Notes under the pieces: model-generated
Told to the model about the DNA's origin: nothing
Databases searched by the model: none
What the model saw: the letters and a program-made list of their open reading frames with translations, nothing else
Shown: in pieces, positions 22,311 through 33,545 of the stretch
How positions within the stretch are numbered: the first letter of the stretch is position 1
Layout: every line of letters begins with the position of its first letter
Made by a program: the position numbers and the translations under genes
Assembly (NCBI RefSeq): GCF_024166365.1
Contig: NC_064835.1
Span: 65,452,607 to 65,516,606, forward strand
Direction: 5' to 3'
Origin: Elephas maximus indicus
Lineage: Eukaryota > Chordata > Mammalia > Proboscidea > Elephantidae
DNA length: 64,000 bases

Positions 22311-23626
22311 TGTAGCTGAATATACACGTGATAAAGAATTTTGATAAAATGTTAATAGTTGAATCTAGGTAGCAGGTGTATGACATCTTTATGATTTTGA
22401 GTTTTCTCATCCATAAATATGTCGTGGACCAAAAGAACCAAGCCTGTCAAGTCATGAGCCCCCACTTTTTTAGGTATTTTTTAGTTTTGTCTTTTTATAA
22501 AGTTTGATTATCTTCTCCACGGATATCTTACACATTTTTGGTAGGGATTATTCTTAGGGACCTAATATTTTTAAGCATTATTGGAAATGTACCATGAGGC
22601 TTTTTCAAGATAAATAATAGGCTTCCACATTTCCAAAAATTATAGTAGTTTTTTTAAAGGTTTTTGAACTTTTTTTCATAGATTTGGCTGCAACGTGTTT
22701 AGTTTATGTTTGAATGTGCCACTTTAAAAATTCATTTTCTAACTGATTATCACTTTTATAATTGTAACTTATATGTCTCAGTCTTTACCAGTCTGCAAGA
22801 TCATATTTCTATTTATGTTCATACCACAGCTCAGACACTCTGCTTCTGTGATCCTCTGGTTGGGACATGTATAGAGCAAGGCCACATTTGGAAGAATAAC
22901 TTCGCATTTCCAGAAGACTATGTTCAAAATTAAAATGTTGCAATGACCCTATGATACTTCACTGTAGGAATGCCAGTCTTTTACCTGGTTACCCCCCTGC
23001 CCCCAAGGATTTCTGAGGCTCAAGCTGAGATGATTGTATGTTCCACATATCTCTCCCAGGTGATGCTTGCTACTAGAGCCTATGTCTGACTTCTGTCAGC
23101 AGGTCCACCAATGAACCTTCACCACCAGGCCACTGCTCACTGCACTGATGTGTTACCCAACACCGTTGTTGCTCTTGCCTGTATCACCTCTTTCCAGGTA
23201 TGAACATACACTCATCCCTCAATTCATTGGAGTGATGGCTAACCCAGGTCATAACTAAAGATCTGCAGGTAACAGGGGGTGGCAGATGGAAGGAGACAAC
23301 ATACAGAGTAGTGGGTAAAAGTAGCTGCCCCTAAATATGGCCCTGGCCCAGGCCCAGACTCATGCCTCTGCCTGACAGGGGTCACCTTCTCTCCACGAAC
23401 AGTCTACTCTTGAGCTAAGGCTTTGAGTCCAAATCCAACTCTTCCAAAAACCTATGTATCACTCACTCTGACTCTTTCCTACCCCAGAATAAAACTCTTC
23501 ACAAGATGATTAACAATGAGAAATTCCACTTCCTTTTAGGGGAAATCGCATAGCATACGAAAGGAATGTGGCCTTGTGCAATGATAACTAACAAGAAAAT
23601 TGCATCAGTACATAATAATCTATATA
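22311..23626. other. No gene or recognised repeat
   Basis: A 75-codon open frame at 22,706-22,933 has no recognisable motif. Nothing else identified. Confidence 0.45.
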
Positions 23627-23631
23627 GGTAT

Positions 23632-23998
23632 TGTCAAAGAAATAACTCTCTTACTCTGTGTGGAGTAGAAAAGGAGAGTTTTATTGAGGCATAGAACAAA
23701 CTGCAGTTTAGGCAGCACAAAGGAAGAGGTTTCAAGGGCTCTGAAGTCTGAAAGGGGAGAGGGATTTTTATATATGAGGGCTGTGAATTACACGTGAATC
23801 ACAGGTAAGCCTTTCAAAATATCGGTTCATCTATTTTCCATCACAGACTTTCCGGGGGCAAAACTGTGTAAGCAATTTCCTAAGAACAATTTTTCATAAA
23901 TTTTTGGGGGGGGGAACATACTCATCATTTCCTTTCTGGAACAGTCTTGTCGCTTGTTAACCATAACCCACAACACTGTTAGACATCAGCTACAAGCA
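23632..23998 (-). mobile_element. ERV-L-like 3' LTR, U3 truncated
   Basis: Closely matches 36,651-37,017. On the minus strand it carries a TATA-like TATATAAAAATCC block (~23,767-23,780) and an AATAAA signal (~23,680), and ends in TTTGACA at 23,632. It stops at tacaagcat, exactly where the L1-B poly-A begins; the U3 part present in the other LTR is absent. Confidence 0.85.
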
Positions 23999-25000
23999 TA
24001 CTTTTTTTGTTTTGTTTTTTTTAATTTTTATTGTGCTTTAAGTGAAAGTTTACAAATAAGTCAGTCTCTCATACAAAAATGTATATATACCTTGCTGTGT
24101 CCTCCTAATTGCTCTCCCCCTAATGAGACAGCACACTCCTTCCCTCCATTCTCTGTCTTCATGTCCATTCTGCCAGCTTCTAATCCCCTCTGCCCTCTCA
24201 TCTCCCCACCAGATAGGAGATGCCAACATAGTCTGACGCGTCTACTTGATCCAAGAAGCTCATTCTTCACCAGCATCATTTTCAATCCCATTGTCCAGTC
24301 CAATCCCTGTCTGAAGAGTTGGCTTTGGGAATGGTTCCCGTCTTGGGCTAACAGAAGGTCTGGGGGCCATGAGCACCAGGGTCCTTCTAGGCTCAGTCAG
24401 ACCATTAAGTCTGGTCTTTTTATGAGAATTTGGGGTCTCCGTCCCACTGCTCTCCTGCTCCCTCAGGGGTTCTCTGTTGCGTTTCCTGTCAGGGCAGTCA
24501 TCGGTTGTAGCTGGGCACCATCTAGCTCTTCTGGTCTCAGGCTGATGTAGTCTCTGGTTTATGTGGCCCTTTCTGTCTCTTGGGCTCCTAATTACCTTGT
24601 GTGTTTGGTGTTCTTCATTCACCTTTGATCCAGGTGGGTTGAGACCAACTGATGCATCTTAGATGGCCGCTTGCTAGCTTTTAAGACCCCAGATGCCACA
24701 CCCCAAAGTGGGATGCAGAATGTTTTCTTAATAGATTTTATTATGCCAATTGACTTAGATGTCCCCTGAGTCCATGGTCCCCAACCCCCCCACCCCTGCT
24801 ATGCTGGCCTTCGAAGCATTCAGTTTATTCAGGAAACTTCTTTGCTTTTGGTTCATTATTGTGTGTTGTCTTTCCATTTACCTAAAGTAGTTCTTATCTA
24901 CCATCTAATTAGTGCATACCTCCCTCCCTCCCTCCCTCCCTCCCCCATCTCGTACCATCAAAGAATATATTCTTTTCTGTTTAAACTGTTTCTCGAGTTC

Positions 25001-28000
25001 TTATAATATTGGTCTTATACAATATTTTGCAACAAACTTTTGCAACTGACTAATTTCACTCAGCATAATGCCTTCCAGATTCCTCCATGCTATGAAACGT
25101 TTCACAGATTCATCACCGTTCTTTATCGATGCATGGTATTCCATTGTGTGAATATACAGTAATTTATTTATCCATTCATCCATTGATGGGCACCTTGGTT
25201 GCTTCCATCTTTTTGTTATTGTAAACAGTGCTGCAGTGAACATGGGTGTGCATATATCTATTCATGTGAGGGCTCTTATTTCTCTAGGATATGTTCCAAG
25301 GGATGGGATTGCTGGATCGTATGGTAGTTCTATTTCTGGCTCTTTAAGGAAGTGCCAAATCGATTTCCAAAGTGATTGTACTACCAGCAGTGTATAAGTG
25401 TTCCAGTCTCTCCACAACCTCTCCCACATTTATTATTTTGTGTTTTTTGGATTAATGCCAGCCTCGTTGTGGTGAGATGAAATCTCATTGTAGTCTTGAT
25501 TTGCATTTCTCTAATGGCTCATCATCATAAGAATTTCCTCATGTATCTGTTAGCTACCTGAATGTATTCTTTAGTGATGTGCCTCATCATATCTTTTGCC
25601 CATTTTTTGATTGGGTTGTCTTTTTAGAATTGAGTTTTTGCAGTATCATGTAGATTTTAGAGATCAGGCACTGGTCAGAAACGTCATAGCTTTTTCCCAG
25701 TCTGTAGGTAATCTTTTTACTCTTTTAGTGAAGTCTTTGGATGAACATAGGTGTTTGATTTTTAGGAGCTCCCAGTTACCTAGTTTCTCTTCTGCTTTGT
25801 TAGTAATATTTTGTATACTGTTTATGGGGCCTTGTATTAGGGCTCCTAGTGTTGTCCCTATTTTTTCTTCCATGATCTAAATCATTTTAGATTTTATATT
25901 TAGATCTTTGATCCATTTTGAGTCAGTTTTGTGCATGGTATAAGGTGTGGGTTTTGTTTCATTTTTTGAGATGGATATCCAGTTATGCCAGCGCCATTTG
26001 TTAAACAGACTGTCTTTTCTCCTTTTAACAGATTTTGGGAATTTGTCAAATATCAGCTGTTCATAGGTGGGTGAATTTATGTCTGGATTCTCAATTCTGT
26101 TCCATTGATCTGTGTATCTGTTGTACCAGTTTCAGGCTGTTCTGACTACGTGGCAGTATAATAGATTCTAAGATCAGGTAGTGTGAGGCCTCCCACTTTG
26201 TTCTTCTTTTGTAATGCTTTACTTACCAGGGCCTCTCCCATTTCCATATGAAGTTGGTAATTGGTTTCTCCATCTCATTAAAAAATGCCATTGGAACTTG
26301 GATTGGGATTACATTGCATCTATAGATTGCTTTGGGTAGAATAGACATGTTTGAGATAATGTTGAGTCTTCCTATCCATGTGCAAGGTATGTTTTTCCAC
26401 TTTGTAGGTCTCTTTTAGTTTCTTGCAGTAGTGTCTTGTAGTTTTCTTTGTATATGTCTTTTATATCTCTGGTTAGATTTATTCCTAAGTATCTTCTTGG
26501 GGGCTATTGTAGATGGTATTGATTGGTGATTTCCTCTTCAAAGTTCTTTGTTGGTGTAGAGGAATCTAACTGATTTTTGTATATTTTTCTTGTTTCCTGA
26601 TCCTTTGCTGAACTCTTCTATTAGTTCCAGTACTTTTCTTGTGGATTCTTTGGGATTTTCTGTGTATAACATCATAAAACCCAAAACTAAACCCATTACC
26701 GTCGAGTTGATTCCAACTCATGGCAACCCTATACAACAGAATAAAACCGGCCCATAGAGTTTCCAAGGAGCACCTGGTGGATTAGAACTGGCATCCTTTT
26801 GGTTAATAGTCATAGCACAAACACTACGCCACCAGGGTTTCCGTATAACATTATACCCATAGCATCTCCAAATAGAGTTACTTTTACTTCTTCTTTACCA
26901 ATTTGGGTGTCCTTTATTTCTTTTTCTAGCCTAATTGCTCTGGCTAGGATCTAAAGCAAGAGTGGTGATAAATAAAGATGAATAAGAGTGGTGATAAAGC
27001 GCATCCTCGTCTGGTTCCCATTCTCAAGGAGAATGCTTTCAGTCTCTCTCCATTTAGGATGACTGTTGGCTGTTGGCTTTGAATAAATGTCCTTTGTTAT
27101 ACTGAGGAATTTTCTCTTCTACTCCTATTTTGTTAATGTGAGTTGAATGTGAGTTGAACTTTGCCAAACTCCTTTTCTAAATCAATTGATAAGATCATGT
27201 GGTTCTTGCCTTTGTTTTACTTAATGTGATGGATTACATTGACTGTTTTTCTAATGTTGAACCATCCCTGCATACCTGGTATGAATCCCACTTGGTCATG
27301 GTGAATCATTTTTTTGATATGTTGTTGAATTCTATTGGCTAGAATTTTGTTGATGATTTTTACGTCTAAGCTCTTGAGGGATATTGGTCTGTAACTTTCT
27401 TTTTTTGTGGCGTCTTTATTTGGTTTCGGTATCAGGGTTACGTTGGCTTCATAGAATGAGTTTGGGAGTATTCCATCCTTTTCTATGCTCTGAAATACCT
27501 TTAGTAGTAGTGGTGTTAACTCTTCTCTGAAAGTTCGGTAGAACTCTCCAGTGAACCAGTCAGGGCCAGGGATTTGTTGTTGTTGTTGTTGGGAGATTTT
27601 TAATTACCTTTTCAATTTCTTCTTTTGTTATGGGTTTATTTAGTTGTTCTACATCTGTTTGTGTTAGTTTAAGTAGGTAGTAAGTTTCTAGAAATTTGTC
27701 CATTTCCTCTAGATTTTCAAATTTGTTAGAGTATAGTTTTTCATAGTGTTCTGTTATGATTCTTTTAATTTCAGTTGGGTCTGTTGTAATATTGCCTATT
27801 TCATTTCTTATTCCAGTTATTTGCTTCCTCTCCTGTTTTTCTTTTGTCAGTTTGGCCAGTGGTTTATCAATTTTGTTAATCTTTTCAAAGAACCAGCTTT
27901 TGGTCTTGTTAACTCTTTCAGTTGTTTTTCTGTTCTCTATTTTAATTCTACTCTAATTTTTATTGTTTTCTTTCTTCTGGTGCCTGAGCACTTCTTTTGC

Positions 28001-28966
28001 TGCTCCCTTTCTGTTTGTTCGAGTTGTAAGGATAATCCTTTGATTTTAGCCCTTTCTTCTTTTTGGATGTGTGCATTTATTGCTATAAATTGACCTCTGA
28101 GCACCACTTTTACTGTGTCCTGAAGGTTCTAGTGGGATGTGTTTTCATTCTTATTTGATTCTGTGAATTTCTTTATTCCATCCTTAATTTTTTCTATAAC
28201 CTAGTAGTTTTTGAGCAAGATGTCATTCAGTTTCCGTGTGGTTGATTTTTTTCCTTGCTTTTTCTCTTATTGATGGCTTTATGGTCAGAAAAGATGCTTT
28301 GTAATATTTCGATGTTTTGGACTCTGTTAAGGCTTGCTTTATGGCCTAATATGTGGTCTATTCTGGAGAATGTTCCATGTGCATTGGAAAAGAAAGTATG
28401 CTTGGCTGCTGTTGAGTGGAGTGTTCTATGTATGTCTATGATGTCAAGTTGGTTGATTGTGGCATTTAGATTTTCTGTGTCTTCCTTGAGCTTCTTTCTA
28501 GATGTTCTGACCTTTACCGAAAGAGATGTGGTGAAGTCTCCTACTATTATTGTGGAGCTGTCTAGCTCTCTTTTCAATACTGTTAGAGTTTGTTTTATGT
28601 ATCTTGAAGCCCTGTCATTGGGTGTGTAAGTATTTATTATGGTTATGTCTTCCTGGTGTATTGACCCTTTAATCATTATATAGTGTCCTTCCTTATCCTT
28701 TGTGGTGGATTTTACATTAAAGTCTATTTTGCCAGAGATTAATATTGCCACTCTTGCTCTTTTCTGATTGTTGTTTGTTTGATATATTTTTCCATCCTTT
28801 GAGTTTTAGATTGTTTGTGTCTTTAAGTCTAATGTGTGTCTCTTTGAGGCAGCACATAGATGGATGATTTTTTTTTTTAACCATTCTGCCACTGTCTCTT
28901 TATTGGTGCATTTAGTCCATTTACATTCAGTGTAATTATTGATAGGTATGAGTTTAGTGCTGTCAT
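25001..28966 (-). pseudogene. L1-B ORF2 (endonuclease/reverse transcriptase), broken
   Basis: Start ATG at 28,966-28,964 and stop near 25,001 span the usual L1 ORF2 length once the AfroSINE is discounted. Readable pieces include the endonuclease segment at 28,227-28,751 ([17 protein letters not shown] and IFSDHKAI with the SDH catalytic histidine) and a C-terminal segment at 25,001-25,243. Several stops and frameshifts break the frame, and the RT region is cut by the SINE at 26,676. It encoded the endonuclease, RT and cysteine-rich parts that carry out target-primed reverse transcription; it is now inactive. Confidence 0.85.
26676..26842 (-). mobile_element. AfroSINE, short form, in L1-B ORF2
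   Basis: Minus-strand copy ending at the head (acgccaccagggtttcc). TSD gtataacatcat (26,664-26,675) and gtataacattat (26,843-26,854), 11 of 12 matching. It lies close to the RT catalytic region of the host L1. Confidence 0.94.
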
Positions 28967-29281
28967 TTTGATGTATTCTTTTCTTGTGTTGTTGACAGCT
29001 TCTTTGTTTCACTTAATTTTCTGTTTTGAGTAATTTTCCTTTATGTATGTTCTTTTCATCTTCTTCATTGCTGTTGATTTTGTGTTTGCTGAGACTTTAT
29101 ATTTTTCTTGCTTTTTATTTTGATGTATAGGATTGTTAGTTTCCTTTGTGGTTATCTCAATATTTACCCCGATTTTTCTAAGTTTAAACCAATCTTTTAT
29201 TTCTTGATATCACCTTGACTTCCTTTCCATATGAAACATCTCTGACTACATTTTTTTAGGCAGTCTTTTTTGTTTTAGTGT

Positions 29282-29783
29282 TGTCGTGGATTGAATTATG
29301 TTCCCCCAAATATGTGTGTATCAATTTGGCTGGGTCATGATTTCCAGTATTGTGTAGTTGTCCTCCATTTCATGAATGTAGTTTTATGTTAAAGAGGATT
29401 AGGGTGAAATTGTAACACCCTTACCCAGGTCACATTCCTGATCCAACGAAAAGGAGTTTCCCTGGGGTGTGGTCTGCACCACCTTTTCTCTCGAGAGAGA
29501 TAAAAAGGAAAGGGAAGTAAGCAGAGAGTTGGGGACCTCATACCACCAAGAAGGAAGCACCGGGAGCATAGTGTGTCCTTTGGATCCAGAGTCCCTGTGC
29601 AGAGAAGCTCCTAGTCCAGGGAAAGATTGACAAGAATGACCTTCCTCCAGAGCTGACAGAGACAGAAAGCCTTCCCCTGGAGCTGACACCCTGAATTTGG
29701 ACTTACTAGACTGTGAGAAAATAAATTTCTCTTTGTTAATGCATCCACTTGTGGTATTTCTGTTATAGCAGATGACTAAGGCA
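29282..29783 (+). mobile_element. Solo LTR, second family, in L1-B
   Basis: 502 bp, starts TGTCGTGG and ends GGCA, with an exact 5-bp TSD agtgt (29,277-29,281 and 29,784-29,788). A polyadenylation signal, AATAAA, is at ~29,719 in plus orientation. Related copies at 38,326, 39,398 and 43,111. TG...CA ends and the 5-bp TSD mark it as an LTR; I would guess an ERVL/MaLR relative. It inserted between ORF1 and ORF2. Confidence 0.88.
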
Positions 29784-29899
29784 AGTGTTGTCTTTTACAT
29801 CTTTTACATATTGACATCTCTGTTTCCCTATTTTCAGTGTTTTATCTTTGATTTATTTTTGTGACTTCCTATCTGGGTTGAAATCTGGTTGCTCTGTCC

Positions 29900-30932
29900 T
29901 GTGTTCTATTCTTGGGTTGTTATCAGATGTTATTGATTTTCTAACCAGAGGACTCCCTTTGGTATTTCTTGTAACTTTTTTTTTTTTTTTTTTTTGCAAA
30001 TCCCTAAACTTCTGTTTATCTGAAAATGCCCTAATTTCACCATCATGTTTGAAAGACAGTGTTGCTGGATATATAATTCTTGTTTGGCAATTGTTTTCCT
30101 TCAAGGCTTTATAAATGTCATCCCATTGCCTTCTTGCCTGCATGGTTGCTGCTGAGTAATCTGAGCTTGTTCTTATGGACTCTCCTTTGTAGGTGACTTT
30201 TTGTTTATCCCTAGCCACTCTTAAAATTCTCTCTTTATGTCTGCTTTTGGCAACTTTGATTATAAAACATCTTGGTGAATTTCTTTTGGGGTCTGCCTTG
30301 TGTGGGATTCGATGAGCATCTTAGATAAATATCTTCTCATCTTTCACAATATCAGGGAAGTTTTCTGCCAACACATCTTCAACAATTATCTCTGTATTTT
30401 CTCTTATCACCCCCTGTCCCTGTACTCCAATCATGTGTATGTTATTCCTCTTGATAGAATCCCACGTAATTCTTAGGGTTTCTTCATTTTTTTTAATTCT
30501 TTTATCTGATTTTTCCTCAAATATGTTGATGTCAAGTGCTTTATCTTTAATCTCACTAACTTAACTCTCACTTCTATTGCCTCAATTCTGCTCCTATGGC
30601 TTTCTATTGAGTTGTCAAATTCTGAAATTTTATTGTTAATCTTCTGGATTTCTGTTTGCTGTCTCTCTATGGATTCTTGCAGCCTATTAAATTCATCATT
30701 ATGCTGTTCTATAATCTTCTTAAGTTCCTCTATTGCTTTGTGTGTGTGTTCCTTGAATGGTTCTGCGTTTTGCCTGATCTCTTGGAGAGGTCTCTGTATT
30801 AATCTTTTGTATTCTACCTCCAGTAATTCTCTTCGTCAGAAGATTTCTTGATTCTTTGTTTTGGGAGCTTACTCAAGCCATCATGGTCTGCCTCTTTACG
30901 TGATTTGATATTGATTCTTGTCTCCGAGCCAT
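29900..30932 (-). pseudogene. L1-B ORF1, broken
   Basis: Start at 30,932-30,930 opens MARRQESISNHVKRQ, matching the L1-A ORF1 start. A coiled-coil-rich part with many E/K/Q codons lies at 30,500-30,850 and a C-terminal part at 29,930-30,218 (GESIRTSSDYSAATMQARR, close to L1-A GESIRISSDYSAETMQARR). A long T-run at ~29,977-29,994 gives a poly-lysine stretch and disturbs the C-terminus. Several frameshifts. The protein was the trimeric RNA-binding chaperone of the L1 particle. Confidence 0.82.
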
Positions 30933-32270
30933 CAATAAGTTATATTTATTTATTTTATGTTTGGTTACTATGTCCTGGCTTCTTGTTTTGTTTTGTTTTT
31001 TGAAATGCCCAAATAGGCTGCTTTTGTGAGCTAGTTTGATTATTGGTGCCTCTGAAGCTCTCACATCCTGTCACCAGGTGGTTAGATCTGTTACTAGGTA
31101 TGTCAGCCCAGGAGTCCATTTACATTTCTCGTATCAATTCAGCTCAGGTGTCCAGATAGTTGGTAACCAAGTGTGTGGTGCAGGCCCTCACCTGCAGGGG
31201 TGATTGGTGTAGGCACAGGTATTTGGCTGCAGTAAGGCATCACATACTGAGCAGAGAGCTGACAGCTGCGCCTGAGTATCTGGGAGGAAAGCATGTCCCT
31301 GTTCCCTATAACACATAGGTGAGTGGGCTTTGCAGCCAGACTATTGGGACCCAATGCTGTTGGCTGTAAGGACTGGGAGGTACCACTTATTCTTGAACCC
31401 CTGTCATGGATAGTTAGGTGGTGTGGGTGGAGCCACTAGTCCTCAGGCCCCTGATGTGACTGGTGAGGACTCTGCAGAGTGGCGTCAGATGTCATGGATC
31501 TGCCACTCCACCATACAGCTGATATAGTTGAAGTTAGGCTTCAGGTATATACCCTGTTGTACTGTGCTAATGAGGGTCTGTGCTGTTGAAATGGGCCCAC
31601 ACAGGTCTACGCAGAGGTGAAAGGCTTTCAAAGTCATGGACCCCTTATGCCTGTGTCAACCAAAGAAGCTCTGGCTGCCCTGAGTTCTCAGCTTAGGGGA
31701 GCTGACAGATTATTTTTCCCTGTTTGTTAATTTGTTCCCTCTCCAAGGCTGGGAGAATGGCTCAGGGTACATGACAGGTCCTACTTCCAGCCCGGGGGGA
31801 CACGGCAATCTCTGAAGTGGCCAGGACCCGGTGCAGAGCAGGGAGGGAGCAGACAAATGGAAGGGTTTTCTCAAAGAGTTGTTTTGATCTGTGCAGTAGG
31901 TTAGACGCATGTATTTATCTTTTGCTAATTGAGCGCCGCTTTTCACTAGTTCTGGAGGGTTGAGCAGACTCTCCACCAATCAGTCTCCTCTGATGTAGGA
32001 AACTTATCCCAAGCACCGCCGCTTGCCTCACTTATCACAGCTGATCGAACCTGCAGGGTGCCAGTTCCCGCCAGCTCAGTTCTGGTAATTTCTCGCTGCT
32101 TCTGAACCATCTCTCCCTCCCCCTGCCACTCAGTCTGATTAATCAACTTCGCCTTTGATGTTTAGTGGTCCTAGATTGTCATACATAATAAATTCACTTT
32201 TTTCAGGTCTTTGTTGTAAGAGGGACCACAGGAAGCATGTGACTACTCCACCATCTTGTGCCTGCCTCCC

Positions 32271-32724
32271 CAGGCCCAGTCCATTTTTGTTGAAATATTT
32301 TGGTAAAGCATTTTCAGTGAAAACTTATCTGAAGATAACAAAAAAGATGACAGACTTAAAAATATTCATGGTTAACTTACGCTAATAACTCTTAAAAGTG
32401 AAAGACCTGATAATAATTAATTATAAAACTAATGCAAAGTAAAATAAAATAAATTAAAAAAAAACTTTAGATGAAAATATCTGTAAATATAACGATTAAC
32501 CTTATTTTCTAAGAGCTTCAAATACAGCACATAAAGATCTTGAGACATAATACTAAATAGTCAGGATATACCAAGAATATACCAAGATTATCTAGTCTCT
32601 AAACATCTGAATAGTAATAAAAACTCCATGGGTAAACTATGTGAATTCCTTAGTTAAAACTGTTGGCTTTGATGATGCTAGATTTCAAGGAAACCAAGTT
32701 ACAACTAAGTTAGTAATTGAAATA
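32271..32724. other. AT-rich stretch, perhaps ERV internal
   Basis: No gene. Lies between the L1-B 5' end and the next L1 tail. The block aaaaaaaaactttagatgaaa (32,456-) resembles the 3' end of the L1-D type tail, so part of it may belong to that element. Identity otherwise unknown. Confidence 0.3.
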
Positions 32725-33545
32725 ATAAAATTAAACGGTCAATACACAAATTGTTTTGTGACATTGGTTGCCAACCTCACAATGTGTCAACAGTCCCCCC
32801 TTTTCCACCCTCAGTTCTCTGTTTCCATTCGTCCAGTTTTCCTGTCCCTTCCTGCCTTCTAGTCTTTGCTTTTGGGCTGGCATGCCCATTAGTCTCCTAT
32901 GCATGAATTGAACTACGAAGTACATTCCTCACATGTGTTATTGTTGGCCCTATATACCTGTCTAATCCTTGGCTGAAGGGTGAACCTCAAGAGTGACTTC
33001 AGTACTGAGTTAAAAGGGTGTCCAGGGGCTATACTCTCAGGGTTTTTCCAGTCTGCCAGAGCAGCAAGCCTGTTCTTTATTTGAGGGGCAGGGGGAATTT
33101 GGATTTTGTTCTACATTTTTCCCCTCCTCTGTCCGGAACCCTCTACTGTGATCCCTAACAGAGCAGTTGGTGGTGGTAACCAGGCACCATCTAGTTGTTC
33201 TGGACTCAGTCTGGTGGAGGTTATGGTAGCTGTGGTCCATTAGTCCACTGGACTAATCTTTCCCTGTGTCTTTGGTTTCTCCTTTGTTCCATCTGGGATG
33301 GGACCACTAGATGTATGTTAGATGGCCATTCGCAGTCTTTTAAGACCCCAGCTGCTACTCACCACAATTGGATGTAGAATGACTTCTTTATAGACTATGT
33401 TATGCTAGTTGAGCTAGATGTCCCCCAAGACCATGGTCCCTAGCCCTCAGCCCAGTAGCTTGGTTTCTCAGTGTATTTGAATTTGTCTGTGAAGCTTCTG
33501 TGAAGTTTCTCTGGTCAAGTTGTGCTGACTTCCCCAGTACTGGCA
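32725..33545 (-). mobile_element. L1-E: L1 3' UTR fragment
   Basis: Aligns along its length with the L1-D 3' UTR at 41,080-41,810 (shared blocks: tggctgaagggtgaacctca, gaaccctctactgtgatccc, ctggactaatctttccctg, ttttaagaccccagctgct). Same orientation and 3' UTR subtype as L1-D, different from L1-A/B. Contains no ORF2. Confidence 0.82.

Larger units (their letters stand above)
24001..32270 (-). mobile_element. L1-B: old full-length L1
   Basis: Complete order on the minus strand: 5' end with a ccaccatctt (YY1-like on the other strand) block at ~32,255; 5' UTR to ~30,933; ORF1 (30,932 to ~29,900); inter-ORF region; ORF2 (28,966-25,001); 3' UTR with a purine-rich tract on the sense strand (24,920-24,946); poly-A at ~24,001-24,026. 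Its 5' UTR matches that of L1-C, not L1-A; its 3' UTR matches that of L1-A. Interrupted by a solo LTR and an AfroSINE. No TSD is visible, since the sequences beyond both ends do not match. Confidence 0.88.

Noticed and set aside
24920-24946. (CCCT)n microsatellite
   Set aside because: Part of the L1 3' UTR G-rich tract present in other copies, not an independent satellite.
29282-29783. Processed pseudogene, suggested by the AATAAA and A-rich end
   Set aside because: TG...CA ends, a 5-bp TSD and three further copies of the same unit show it is a solo LTR.
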